Below are positions 35,321 to 46,651 of a stretch of DNA of 64,000 bases, one piece after another. A program made the position numbers and the translations under genes. The stretch lies in the NCBI GenBank assembly GCA_947561395.2, contig OX387194.1:31754036-31818035 (forward strand), written 5' to 3'. The stretch's first letter is position 1, and each line of letters begins with the position of its first letter. The notes under the pieces were generated by a model, which saw nothing but the letters and a program-made list of their open reading frames with translations, did not search any database and had not been told where the DNA came from. This DNA comes from Buxus sempervirens (lineage: Eukaryota; Streptophyta; Magnoliopsida; Buxales; Buxaceae).

Positions 35321-38028
35321 CTACTGTGCAGGATCATCCACACGGCCTCGGCCACGTCCACCTCTACGGCCCCTCCCTCGAAGCGCTCTGCCCCTAGAGT
35401 AGGCAAGAATACGCTCGGCTGCATGGCGAGGATGCCGACCCACCACCTGCTGGAGCTGATACTCCAAGCAATACTCCTCGATGTCTGGGGGCAGAGCAGG
35501 AGCAGAATCTGGGGAGGAGACCTCTGGCTCAATAGCAACCGGCTCAACAGGACCCTCAGCCATAGCAGGCTCTGCTCCCGCAGCTCCAGAAGGCCCGGCA
35601 TCAGAAGAAGGGCCAGGATCAGAAATATCTGTACCAAATGGGAAGAAATCAAGAATTGGGATACTAAAATGAATAAAAGAGAAGAAACTAAGGAAAACAT
35701 ACCAGCAGGCACTATGGGATCCGGATCCACTGGGTCAGCAGCAGGGGCCTCCTCTGACTCAGGAACCATCACTGGAGCATCACCAAGATCAGCAGCTGTG
35801 ACATCCACAGAATCCGTAGCCCGAACAGGAGACGGGTCAGGAATGAGGAAATCAGGCTCGAAGGCAGCATCCTGATCTGGGACCGGGCCCTGCACAAGGT
35901 AAACAAGCATATCAGAATAGCAGAAACAGGAAAATGAAAGAAATAAAAATATGAGAAGGCCAGATACCTGTCTAGCCTGAAGCTCAGCAACCAAGGCCTC
36001 CAGCTTCCTGATCCGGGCATCCCGCTGGGCCACGACGGCATCGTGCTCAACGATCAGATCATCGATCGCAGCCCGCTGGCTCTCGAACCGGTCCCGAATG
36101 GTGTTCAGCTCGTGTACCTGCCAACAAGAACAAAAGCATGGTCAGAAATGCATAAGGAAGGAAAAGGGGATGAAAATGGGAAGAGTACAAGGCTTACCGT
36201 GTCCTCGTGGATCCGGATACGGATCCCGCCGATCTCTATCACCCCGGCACGAGTGGGTCGATCCATCAAGCATCCAATAGATACCCTCTGGAACCAATCG
36301 TCATAATCTCCGGCTACTGTGAGCCCCTCTGCATCCAGGAAATGATCGAACTGATCCACGTCGAAGCCGGGAAGGAGAGTATCGGGACCCACAGGAGGAG
36401 GCGGAACGGGGATGCGAAGTGCGCCCGTGTGCTGGAAGTACAAACGCTCTCCTAAGTACATCACCCTACCAAGCTTCCCAAGGAAGCACTGGTAGGGCTG
36501 ACGTCGGAGATCTCTCTCAAAAGCATCCTGTACTGCCATCTCACGGGCAACTCCGACATCCACGTCATCTGGACGGGATAGAATGAGCTGCAAAGAAGCA
36601 AAGTGGTCAGATACAGTCAAGAGGCAGAAAAGTAAAAGGAAAAGATAGAAGGCTTACATCAGATCAGCGGGCACGGTCTAAGTGCACCCGGGCAGTACGA
36701 GGCTAGCTCCTATCAGCATCTCGAACCTGGGCCGACCATCGCAGGGCCACAGGGAAATCCGCAACCTCAGGAACCGGGGAGGGGCGGAAGAAGGTCATAT
36801 AGGTGTACATGAACACCTAGCAAAAGAAAAATCAGTCAAGAAAAGATAAAGCCTAAGGAATTAAACCAGACAGATGAATGCAATACCTGTAGAATCTGCC
36901 AGAAGAACCGGCTGCTGACTCCATCACCCCTCGGGGATGCCAGGCCTCGAACCGCTCGGCACAACCCGGCTAGGATGGTCCCATAGATGAGCCGACCCCA
37001 TGCTAGCTGACGGGTCTGATGGAAATCTCTCAAGGCGTCCAAGAAAAGTGGGCTGACACCGGTAGTATCCTCCGGGAAGAAGCAGCTCCCCAACATCAGC
37101 AAGAATACGTGCCGGAAGATAGGAACAAAAGCAGCATCCTACACAGCCACAGTCTTGTGCCTCCCCTCAAAATGTCGAGCCAGACTATCCCGCAGCCAAC
37201 TAATGGAGAGCCGGCCACTCCGCCCATCCCAAGCAGTAGGTGGCAGGGCCTGATATCCCAGAAGGAGGCCGATGTCCTCCGCGGAAGGTCGCTCCAAGAT
37301 GATGGTCCGCCCAGTCAATGGAATACCGGTGATCATCACAAAATCCGAGGGGCGGATCCCCAGCTCCACGTCCGGCAGATGGAATGACTGAGTCTCTGGG
37401 AAATACCTCTCCATCATGGCGAAGATGAGCGGACGATCAGCTCTGAAGGATGGGATGCTAAGAAAATGATCCAGGTGGCACCTCCCAAACTCCCGCCTGA
37501 GTGTCGGAGAAAGCGACTGAGCTAACTCACTAAATCTGCCCCAGCTACCTCGCAGATGAGAGGAGTGGTACGGAAGCGGCACATCTGCCCTGATGCACAT
37601 GGAAGGGTGGCTATACAAGCCACGGAGGAGCTCTGTATCGTGAACAGAGGCCCTCAACTCCTCAGAGACCCCTGCCAGAGCCACAGCAATCCCCTCCTGA
37701 GCCGTATCTCTGGCTCTGCCTCGGCCTCTGCCACGGCCTCTCTCGCCCTCAGGAGCCTGATCCGGAACTCTGCCTCGGCCTCGACCACGAGCGGGTGCAA
37801 CCACGGGCTAAATTTCAAAGGAACAGCGTGAAGATTTGTGTAGAAAGGAGAATAGAAGAAAGAAAAGAGAGAAAGGGCTTGAAAGTCTACCTCAGCAGAG
37901 CTCTCTCGAGAGTCGCCTAATGGCTCGGACAGGGTGGCACTAGAACTAGTCTCAATCCGAGCTCGAGAAGAAGAAGGCCGGTCGGCCGAGTCAACCTCCT
38001 CACGAACACGGGAACGACTCCTAGCCAT
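35321..38028 (-). mobile_element. Antisense gene B of the Tat element, PMD-like, multi-exon
   Basis: Open segments on the minus strand, separated by short gaps with intron-like edges, begin at ATG 38,028 (MARSRSRVREE, after TTGTAG). They show an Arg/Gly-rich stretch; a PMD-type block near 37,160-37,480 (SFRADRPLIFAMMERYFPE, SFHLPDVELGI, FVMITGIPLTGRTI); a second PMD-type block near 36,890-37,100; a coiled segment near 35,970-36,110 (RDARIRKLEALVAELQARQ); an acidic Pro/Asp/Glu stretch; and an RGRGRRGGRGRGR tail. PMD relatives are nuclear; the RG-rich tail suggests nucleic-acid binding. It appears lightly broken (one or two places). Function unknown. Confidence 0.65.
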
Positions 38029-38029
38029 C

Positions 38030-39465
38030 TACAACAGGGAAGTGTTTTATAAATTTCAGTTCAAATCTATCTGGAATCCTACTTTGCTCAGTTCAAATTG
38101 ATCAAAAAATTTCACTTTGATTGTATAGGTTCCAACTCTGGTTCATCAGGAATCTTATATGATTTTTCAGGAATTGTGTTTTAGTTCAAAGTTTTTTAGA
38201 AAATATTCCTATATTATTCTAAAACATTTTGTTTACAAGGCCTAATATCTGATAATTTACTGCAGGATCGCTACATGGGTGCAAAAGCAAAGGGTCTGAG
38301 CTAAATCAAGGATTGGAATAACTGTGGAGTCCAACCATAAAATGGTCCTGGCAGTAGAATACCAAGTGGATTAAGAGGAATAAACCCCCAGAGATTCAAG
38401 TCAAGGAAAATATAGCATGGTATGGACATCAGAAAAATTGCAGCATAGCATCAACAGCATACCATAAACCAAGCAATATTAAAGAATTGCTGGCAGTCAG
38501 TTCACAGGAATTGGCAACATCAAGTTGGAAGCCAAATCAAATTAGAATAGCATAAAAGTAATTCATTCGGTTAGAATTTCTCATTAGCGGGAATTCCAAT
38601 CAAATCCGAGCAGAAATCAAAACATGGCAATAGCATGGATTATCAGCAATTACAAATTCCAGCTCAAGCTTAGCAATGAATGAACAAATTTGAGCAATTG
38701 CTTGCAAAAGAACCAAATCCAACCAACAGTCAAAGCAAATTGTACAGCATGGTATTTACAGATTGAAAGCAACCAATTCAGTCGGAATTCCTCATCAGCA
38801 ACGATTCCAATCAAGGCAAGCAAGGGTCATGGCATCCCAAGGAAAAATTGAAGCATTGCAATTTGTACAAGGCAGTTGCAAGATTTGATGACCAACACCA
38901 AGCTCAAACTTAGCAAAAAATTCAGGAATTCAGGCAATTGGCAGCAATTCAGAATTGGCAGAAATTCAAGCTCAAGCTTGGGAGAAATTCAGAAATTCAA
39001 GCAATGGGCAATTTACCACAATCAAGAGAAATCCAAGGCATAGCAATTCAGAATCATGGCTTAACAGCCAAGGCAATGACACAGCAAACATTCGGCTTCT
39101 AACATTAAAGGAGTCAATACATATTTGAAACAGCAAACTAAAAGGAGAAGAATGCATGCTAAGATGCTCACTGACCTGGTCGGATTGAGTCGGGTTGGAG
39201 AAGAACAGGCGAATGGACAAGAAAGCCGAAAAAAATCGAGCTAGGGCTCGACTGTTGCCTTGAATGTGCGAACAGTGAAGTCGCCGGAGTTGCAGACTCT
39301 CGCCGGCAGCAATAGGGGGCACCGGAGTTGCTGGAGATCGCCGGAGAATGATGAAGAGCCGTCGGGTGAAGAAGAAGAAGGAGATGGCCGGTCTGAGTAA
39401 TCGGAGCAAGAAGAAAAGAAATGAAAAGTCGCGGTCGCGGTCGCGCGCGACTTAAGTAAACCTGG
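38030..39465 (-). other. Probable 5' UTR exon and first intron of gene B
   Basis: On the minus strand a CT-rich, Pro/Ser-coding stretch of about 39,180-39,430 ends at CCGACCAG|GTCAGTGAG, a good splice donor; about 1.15 kb later GTTGTAG precedes the ATG at 38,028. The 38,380-39,010 part repeats words such as AGCAATT, CAAATCAA and AATTCAG in a loosely periodic way. Inferred from splice-site shape only. Confidence 0.4.
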
Positions 39466-39466
39466 A

Positions 39467-39530
39467 GGATCCGGATACTCAGGCCGGATACCCGCAGACC
39501 CTTGATTATCCGGATATATATACCGGATAC
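39467..39530. repeat. Palindrome cluster 4 (upstream of gene B), two copies
   Basis: Copies start at 39,467 and 39,506, again 39 bp apart. Together they sit immediately 5' of the putative leader exon of antisense gene B. Confidence 0.9.
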
Positions 39531-39533
39531 CAA

Positions 39534-39662
39534 AGAAAAAAAAAAGAAAAAAAGAGAAAAAAGCAGAAAAAAAGAGAAAAGAATAGGAAAAAGAGAAAAA
39601 AAAAAAGAAGAAGAAGCAAATAGAAAAAAAAGAGAAAAAGGAAAAAAGAAAAAAAAAAGAGC
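39534..39662 (+). repeat. A/G-only tract
   Basis: About 130 bp of almost pure purine (AAAAAGAGAA-type) on the plus strand, upstream of the polypurine tract. Open frames here are Lys/Glu artefacts. Confidence 0.8.
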
Positions 39663-39689
39663 AAACTTGTGCTATAATTCTTACTATTT

Positions 39690-39930
39690 TCTCAAAATCC
39701 TATTGTTGTCTTGAAATCCACCTCACAGCCACGAGAGCTCTGTGGAATTTAGGACAACCTTGGGAAGTGTGCCTGGTCAAAAGGATGATATCCACTCAAT
39801 TTTCAACTTGGTTTGATAAAAAATCAGTTTTTCAAAAAAATCCTATTTTTGGGCTTAAAATCCACTTCATAGCCACGAGAACTCAGTGGAATTTAAGAAT
39901 TATTGGAGAAATGCCCCCCTTAAAGTTAGG
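39690..39930 (+). repeat. Imperfect 125-bp direct repeat
   Basis: TTGAAATCCACCTCACAGCC and TTAAAATCCACTTCATAGCC head two copies (about 39,711 and 39,856) that share CACGAGA-CTC-GTGGAATTTA. Confidence 0.6.
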
Positions 39931-40057
39931 GCTTTTGGCAAATTTCCACCCGAAAATTGTTTTCTACAGAAATTGAATTGAACCGAGCAAACCATGCTCA
40001 AGGGAATGCAATTTGGGCTTGTCTACTCTTTGCAGCTCACTGCTTCGCAGCTCCCGC

Positions 40058-40070
40058 AAAGAGGGGCAGT
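40058..40070 (+). promoter_or_regulatory. Polypurine tract
   Basis: AAAGAGGGGCAG lies directly before LTR2 (TGTAGACACC at 40,071), the usual place for priming plus-strand cDNA synthesis. Confidence 0.75.
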
Positions 40071-42369
40071 TGTAGACACCCCAAATTGCACAAGCAATCA
40101 TAAAAAATCACTATCTCCTTGAAAGCCAGCACAGAAATTGAAGAAAATGAATTTTTACCTGTATCCGGTAACTCAGGCCGGATACAAGCAGACCTTGTCG
40201 TATCCGGTAACAAGTACCGGATACAAACAGTGCTTAACGTATCCGGTACCATGTACCGGATACCTTAAGGCCATTGTGTATCCGGTCTGACATACCGGAT
40301 ACCTTAAGTTTGCTCAAAATTAGGGTTTTCCGAGAGCTTTTCACTTTTACCATCATGTCCCTCATTAAATGAGGGGAAATCGCGGAAATAACCTTAGGGT
40401 TAAGGTTGGGGGGGGTTCTAGACATTAAGTTGTGTCTACCAATGACCCTAGCCTTTGCCTATAAATAGGAGGCTCCTCCTCAAGCAAATGGAACTCAACT
40501 CTTGTTTTGAATTCTCGCAAAGAAGAACTCCAAGAGAAGAAGAAAACCGCCGCGGAATCGCCTCCAGAACTCAGGTAAGCCTCAACTTTTCTTTTTATTT
40601 TCTGTCTTTACATTCCTAGATCTAGATCTCTTCTTCTACCTTTCTGTAGTGTAAAGCCTTGTTTGTATGTGTGGAAATCCTTCCCCGGCTCAAAGTATCT
40701 CAAGACTCCCCTAGCCGTAAAACGTGAAGGCGGATCTAGGAGAAACGAGACTGGGGATTGACCCTAGTGCTAGAACCCATGTAGCCTAAGGCTTTTGAAT
40801 GATTGAAAACCGTTCTATAATCAAAGTACCCTTGATTATCTCGAAGAACCGTGTTTAACGGGGAGAGAGAACATAGGGAAACGATAATGGAACGGAACCC
40901 TAGGCTATGCTAGAACCTATCTTGTTGAATCTATATGCATGATATGTGGTTGTATTAATCTTACTTGGTTTTTCACTCTTGCACACATATTACACTTTTT
41001 TGGTGAATAGGCTCACATTTGGGGATTTATTACATTCATTGTGATAAATCTCCAATAACTGGCCTCAATCAAATTCTGGAGTGTTTTTAAATGTTTTTCA
41101 AAGGTTTTGGATTCATCCCACACGAATCTCACACACTTTATAAATTTTCGGATTTGATTTTCTTCAAAAATGGACTAACTGGACAGCACCTGTACCCTTA
41201 CTTCGGACGCTCATAACTTCATCGTCCGGATGAATTTTGGAGCGATTCCAGAACCATGGGAAAGGTGAGGCTGTCTAGTTCATGTCCACCAAATTTCATA
41301 AAGTTCCATCAAACGGATTTTTTACACCTCTCTGTCGAAGTTGAGTGGACAGTTCAGGTTCAAATACAGAACTTGTCACTTCGACGGAGCGCCATGTGTT
41401 CGATTTAAGTCCGATTCGAATGATTTTTGTTTCTATGCACTCCTTTATGAGTCAATTTTCAAATTCAGTTGGTTTCATAATTTTTAGATTCCATTTGAAT
41501 TATTGGTAGCCGATTTACTCAGAACTGTTCATTTGTACTTTTCTGGGTAAATCTGTGATCTTCGGGGCCTGTTCGGGAGACCACCCAAGGCACGTCCGAA
41601 GGGATTTTTGTATGAGGCTTGTTTCTTTTAAAAGATGGCCATACAGACTTCAATCACACCAAATTTCGTGGATTTTTATGGAGTGGAGTTTTCTAGACAA
41701 TTTTCCAAAGTTGCCCACTTGTCACTTTTAAAAATCCCCAGCAGCAACTTCAAAGGAGCATAACTCCTAGGATTTTTATCGGAATGGATTGAAATTTTGC
41801 ATGGAACTCTTATTTACCCTAATCTTTCAAATGGATTTGGTTTGGTTCAATTTAAAATTGGATTTGAATGATTTCAAGGCAAATGACATACTTTTTACCG
41901 AATTTTCCGGATTTGATTTAACTTGGTTTTGAGCAACTTGAGCTTTGATTTCCATCTTTTGAGATATTCCAGAAATGATATTGACATGAGAGAGGATCTA
42001 GAATCCATTTAGATCTTCATGTGGAAATATCATACATTGGTCTTTTTTTCAAGGTTTTCTATGATTTTAGCAAGCTTTCTTATTTTTGCATGAACGTACA
42101 CTTGGCTACCACTTCGTGTGGATGAATGGGGGTGCCTAACACCTTCCCCCGTTCATAATCTAATCCCCTTACCCATCTCTGGATTTGATTTTCAAGTAGG
42201 GTTATTTTTATCCTAGAATGTTTCTTTTGGCTATTTTTGCTTATTTTTGAATTCTTTGGTGTCCATTCTCACCCCCAAAATTATGAATGGTGGCGACTCT
42301 CCCACTTTTGCGTTGAGCCCGTGTGTTGACGGAGGGATGATCATTCCGGTGATTTTCCCATGTCTCACA
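40071..42369 (+). repeat. LTR2 of the Tat element
   Basis: Same ends, length and internal parts as LTR1. Palindromes at 40,161-40,302 and the TATA box at 40,460-40,467. It stops at TGTCTCACA, followed by only ACTT before the reversed LTR3. Confidence 0.9.
40161..40302. repeat. Palindrome cluster 5 (LTR2 U3), four copies
   Basis: Copies start at 40,161, 40,200, 40,239 and 40,278, 39 bp apart, as in LTR1. Confidence 0.95.
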
Positions 42370-42373
42370 ACTT

Positions 42374-44662
42374 TGTGAGACATGGGAAAATCACCGGTGT
42401 GATCATCCCTCCGTCAACACACGGGTTCAACGCAAAAATGAGAGAGTCGCCACCATTCATGATTTTGGGGTGAGAATGGACACCAAAGAGTTCAAAATAA
42501 GCAAAAAGTGCTAAAAGACAAATTCTAGGGTAAAAATAACCCTATTTGAAAATCAAGTCCAGAGATGGGTAAGGGGATTAGATTATGAACGGGGGAAGGT
42601 GTTAGGCACCCCCATTCATCCACACGAAGTGGTTGCCAAGTGTATGTTCATGCAAAAAATAGAAAGCTTGCTAAAATCATAGAAAACCTTGAAAATGGAC
42701 GAATGTATGATATTTTCACATGAAGATCTAAATGTATTTTAGATCCTCTCTTATGTCAATATCATTTCTGGAACATCTCAAAAGATGGAAATCAAAGCAC
42801 AAGTTGTTAAAACCAAGTTTGGGCAAATCCGGGGAATTTGGTAAAAAGTATGCCATTTGCCTTAAAATCATTCAAATCCCATTTTAAATCAAACCAAACT
42901 AAATTCATTTGAAAGATTACAGTAAATAAGGGTCTCATGCAAAATTTCACTTCATTCCGATAAAAATCCTAGGAGTTATGCTCCTTTGAAGTTGCTGCTG
43001 GGGATTTTTAAAAGTGATGAGTGGGCAACTTTGGAAAATTGTCTAGAAAAATCCACTACATAAAAATCCACGAAATTTGGTGTGATTGAAGTCTGTATGG
43101 CCATCTTTCAACAGAAACTAGCCTCATACAAAAATCCCTTCGGATGTGCCTTGGGTGGTCTCCCGAACAGGCCCCGAAGATCACAGATTTACCCAAAAAA
43201 GTACAAATGAACAGTTCTGAGTAAATCGGCTACCAATAATTCAAATGGAATCCAAAAATTATGAAACCAACTGGATTTGAAAATAGACTCATAAAGGAGT
43301 GCATAGAAACAAAAATCATTCGAATCGGACTTAAATCGAACACATGGCGCTCCGTCGAAGTGACAAGTTCTGTATTTGAACCTGAACTGTCCACTCAACT
43401 TCGACAGAGAGGTGTCAAAAATCCGCTTGATAGAAATTTGGTGGACATAAACTAGACAGCCTCACCTTTCCCATGGTTCTGGAATCGCCCCAAAATTCAT
43501 CCGGATGATGAAGTTATGGGCGTCCGAAGTAAGGGTACAGGTGCTGTCAAGTTAAGCCATTCTTGAAGAAAAACCAAATCCGAAAATTGATAAAAATGTG
43601 TGATTCGTGCAAGATGAACACAAATACTTTAAAAATCATCCAAAAGACATTCCAGAATTGATTGAGGCCATTTATTTGAGATTTATCACAATAAATGCAA
43701 TAAACCCCAAATATGAGCCTATCCCGCCAAAATAGTGATATGTATGTGCAAGTGTAAAAAAACCAAACGAGATCAATAGCATGCATACATATTCATCCAA
43801 ATAGGGTTCTAAGATAGCCTAGGGTTCTGTTCCATTATCGTTTCCCTCTGTTCTCTCTCCCCGTTAAACACGGTTCTTCAAGATAATCAAGGGTACTTTG
43901 AATATGGAACGGTTTACAATCAATCAAAAAGGCCTTATGCTACATGGGTTCTAGCACTAGGGTCAATCCCCAGTCTCGTTTCTCCTAGATCCGCCTTCAC
44001 GTTTTACGGCTAGGGGAGTCTTGAGATACTTTGAGCCGGGGAAGGATTTCCACACATACAAACAAGGCTTTACACTACAGAAAGGTAGAAGAAGAGATCT
44101 AGATCTAGGAATGTAAAGACAGAAAATAAAAAGAAAAGTTGAGGCTTACCTGAGTTCCGGAGGTGATTCCGCAGCGGTTTTCTTCTTCTCTTGGAGTTCT
44201 TCTTTGCGAGAATTCAAAACAAGAGTTGAGTTCCATTTGCTTGAGGAGGAGCCTCCTATTTATAGGCAAAGGCTAGGGTCATTGGTAGACACAACTTAAT
44301 GTCTAGAACCCCCCCCCCCCCCCCCAACCTTAACCCTAAGGTTATTTCCGTGATTTCCCCTCATTTAATGAGGGACATGATGGTAAAAGTGAAAAGCTCT
44401 TGGAAAACCCTAATTTTGAGCAAACTTAAGGTATCCGGTATGTCAGACCGGATACACAATGGCCTTAAGGTATCTGGTACATGGTACCGGATACGTTAAG
44501 CACTGTTTGTATCCGGTACTTGTTACCGGATACGACAAAGCCTGCTTGTATCCGGCCTGAGTTACCGGATACAGGTAAAAATTCATTTTCTTCAATTTCT
44601 GTGCTGGCTTTCAAGGAGATAGTGATTTTTGATGATTGCTTGTGCAATTTGGGGTGTCTACA
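42374..44662 (-). repeat. LTR3, inverted, joined tail-to-tail to LTR2
   Basis: Starts TGTGAGACATG, ends GGTGTCTACA on the plus strand, so it is a full LTR in reverse. Its outer 850 bp or so are nearly identical to LTR1/2, whereas the inner 1.4 kb is visibly more diverged (about 10% by eye, worst in the middle). It contains an 18-bp C run near 44,310. Confidence 0.9.
44431..44572. repeat. Palindrome cluster 6 (LTR3 U3), four copies
   Basis: Copies start at 44,431, 44,470, 44,509 and 44,548, 39 bp apart, mirror image of clusters 1 and 5. Confidence 0.95.
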
Positions 44663-45510
44663 AGACGCAACCGTTGATTACAACAAGCCTTTAAATAACT
44701 CAAAAAGAAATAAAACTAATGAAAACCACCAATGCTAACAGTATCGGCCTCCCCTGTCCTTATAGCCGTAATCGGAGTATAATATAGGGATATAGGGGGG
44801 CGGTTGTTAGTAAAGCTGATTCGGGGATTCACCCTAGAATACTATTTAACCGACGTTCTACTAATCACCTAGCTTGACCAAAGACGGCTTCGGTACCAGT
44901 TGTTCGTAACCCTATAGACGTAATCGGAGTACATAATTAGGAGACAAGGGCGGTCTCAACTTCCTTGCCGATGGCAAGGTTTTCACTTCAATCAGAGTAA
45001 ATAGTAACCTGGAATGTCACTACGATAGGAAGCAGTAAGAGGAGTCCTAAATTATCCCTTTTTACTACAATGTGGGTGTAGGAGACTGAATAGTGATCAT
45101 GGATGATCGGATTATAATCATAGTAACCAGTTGCGATTGAGTGGATGTTGTCCTTAGCCCTTCGCAACTGTGCCTTTTATAGCTGAACTTTGACGGTTGC
45201 TTATCGTCCCATGTTTGCACGACCTTCATGTCAATTTCGGAAGTTATCAACCTTTTCCACTTCATTCAAGTAAGACAACCGCTTGTCACGATCCCAACAA
45301 ATGACTTCCTTTTTCTCGTTGTTTATCCAGATGGTCTCAGTTGTTAGCCTTGTATTGATGATGACGCCATCCCTCATACGTATAGATATGATTTTCCTGC
45401 TTAGGCATATGTGTATACTTACGTGTTATTACCTGTGAAACTAGCCCATTTAGATGCCACGTGTCTTTTCTTCATTAATTTGCTGGGCTACGGCGGGTGT
45501 AAACACATAT

Positions 45511-46651
45511 AATGTCATGTTTCGTTTCATGCACGTAACATATGTTGCAAATAGACAACTAGACATGGCACCAAATTGGTGACATGTGGCATGCTATGTA
45601 GGTCTCACCTAGGTGCTCTAATTTGATGACACATGCCCATTTTAAAGGATTTAGAAACCTCCATTGAATTTATGATAATCTCAAAAAAGTTCTTATTTTA
45701 TAATTCTCTTTATATATATATATTATTTTAAGGACTTTTCAAGAGTGGCCTATATATATATTTTTTTTGTTGGCGAACTTTCATATTTTGAAACCCGCTC
45801 AGCCTAAAATTAATATTTATAAAATGATATTCTGTGTTTCAAAATTACCATTTTACCCCTCATTTATTGATTTTCTCAATTTCTTGCTCTTTTGAGGTTT
45901 TAGGATTTGTGGACATTTCCAGTTTTCAACCCATGCAAAATTAGGATGCTTACACCTGATTCAAAGGGATGATATAGCATAATAGTCATCGTGATTTACA
46001 AGGACAAGATCATGGCTAATTTATTGAAACTGCTCCCATGATTACAGTGATTTTTAATATAATAATGCAATAGGAATTACAAGAAAGTTTGTCGTGTAAT
46101 TATCTCTTATATTTTGTTTATAAAATTGAATTCTCTCAATGAGATATACACAAGAGAGAAGTTTACATCCTTTCTGTTTCTTAGTTTATGTCAAAAATAA
46201 AAATACCATTTTTCTATACCCTCTTTAATTCTTTAATTATAGTATATAATAAAGAGTGTGAAGTGATAATAGAAATAAAATATTATTGGGTTGAACGTCC
46301 CTCCAATTATGAGTAATTAAAGAATCAATCTCTTGTTTGGTGATGCCAGGCAAGGCAGGTCAAGTGGGTGAAAAGTCTTTCGAGCTTACGCGTAACGTCT
46401 CCGTAAAGGAAATCATTGTGGTGGGACCTTGAGATCAGCGTCACGGTGGGCACCACTTGTCACCATCTGGCGTAGGGCGAATGTATGAGAATCTGAATTG
46501 TCATGGCAAACATTTACAATCCCCAAATATTCTTGGGCATGGGAAGTCGTTTTTACTTGTAACATCTTTTATAAGGTTTTTTATTTTATTTTATTTTATT
46601 CACGTAGTATTAATTTAACAAATTTTCAATTGCTAATCTTCTTATCGAGTC
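45511..46651. other. Intergenic, no gene seen
   Basis: AT-rich spacer with a TA run near 45,714-45,723. Open frames are short and carry no recognised domain. Confidence 0.5.

Larger units (their letters stand above)
19461..44667 (+). mobile_element. Composite Tat/Ogre-type Ty3-gypsy element, 25.2 kb
   Basis: Order: LTR1 (19,466-21,763), primer site, leader with repeats, gag-pol on plus, two antisense genes, polypurine tract, LTR2 (40,071-42,369), 4 bp, then LTR3 in reverse (42,374-44,662). The 5-bp duplication AGACG flanks the whole unit (19,461-19,465 and 44,663-44,667). Tat/Ogre assignment rests on its size, a second RNase H-like domain, the FHDMIHKEMEVYVDD form of RT, and antisense extra genes. 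LTR1 and LTR2 differ at roughly 25-30 of 2,298 sites by eye (about 1.2%), so insertion is recent, perhaps 0.5-1 million years with usual plant rates. Coding parts look nearly whole, with a handful of breaks in gag-pol and the second antisense gene. Confidence 0.85.
19168..45510 (+). mobile_element. Solo LTR 2 (TGTTCC family) split by the Tat element
   Basis: The LTR starts at 19,173 (TGTTCCTCTC) and ends at 45,505 (GTGTAAACA); CATAT flanks it at 19,168-19,172 and 45,506-45,510. The parts 19,173-19,465 and 44,668-45,505 (1,131 bp together) match the other copies of the family in order. The 25.2-kb Tat element lies between them, so it is younger than this LTR. Confidence 0.8.

Noticed and set aside
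39502-39714. Lys/Glu-rich frame
   Set aside because: Artefact of the A/G-only tract next to the polypurine tract.
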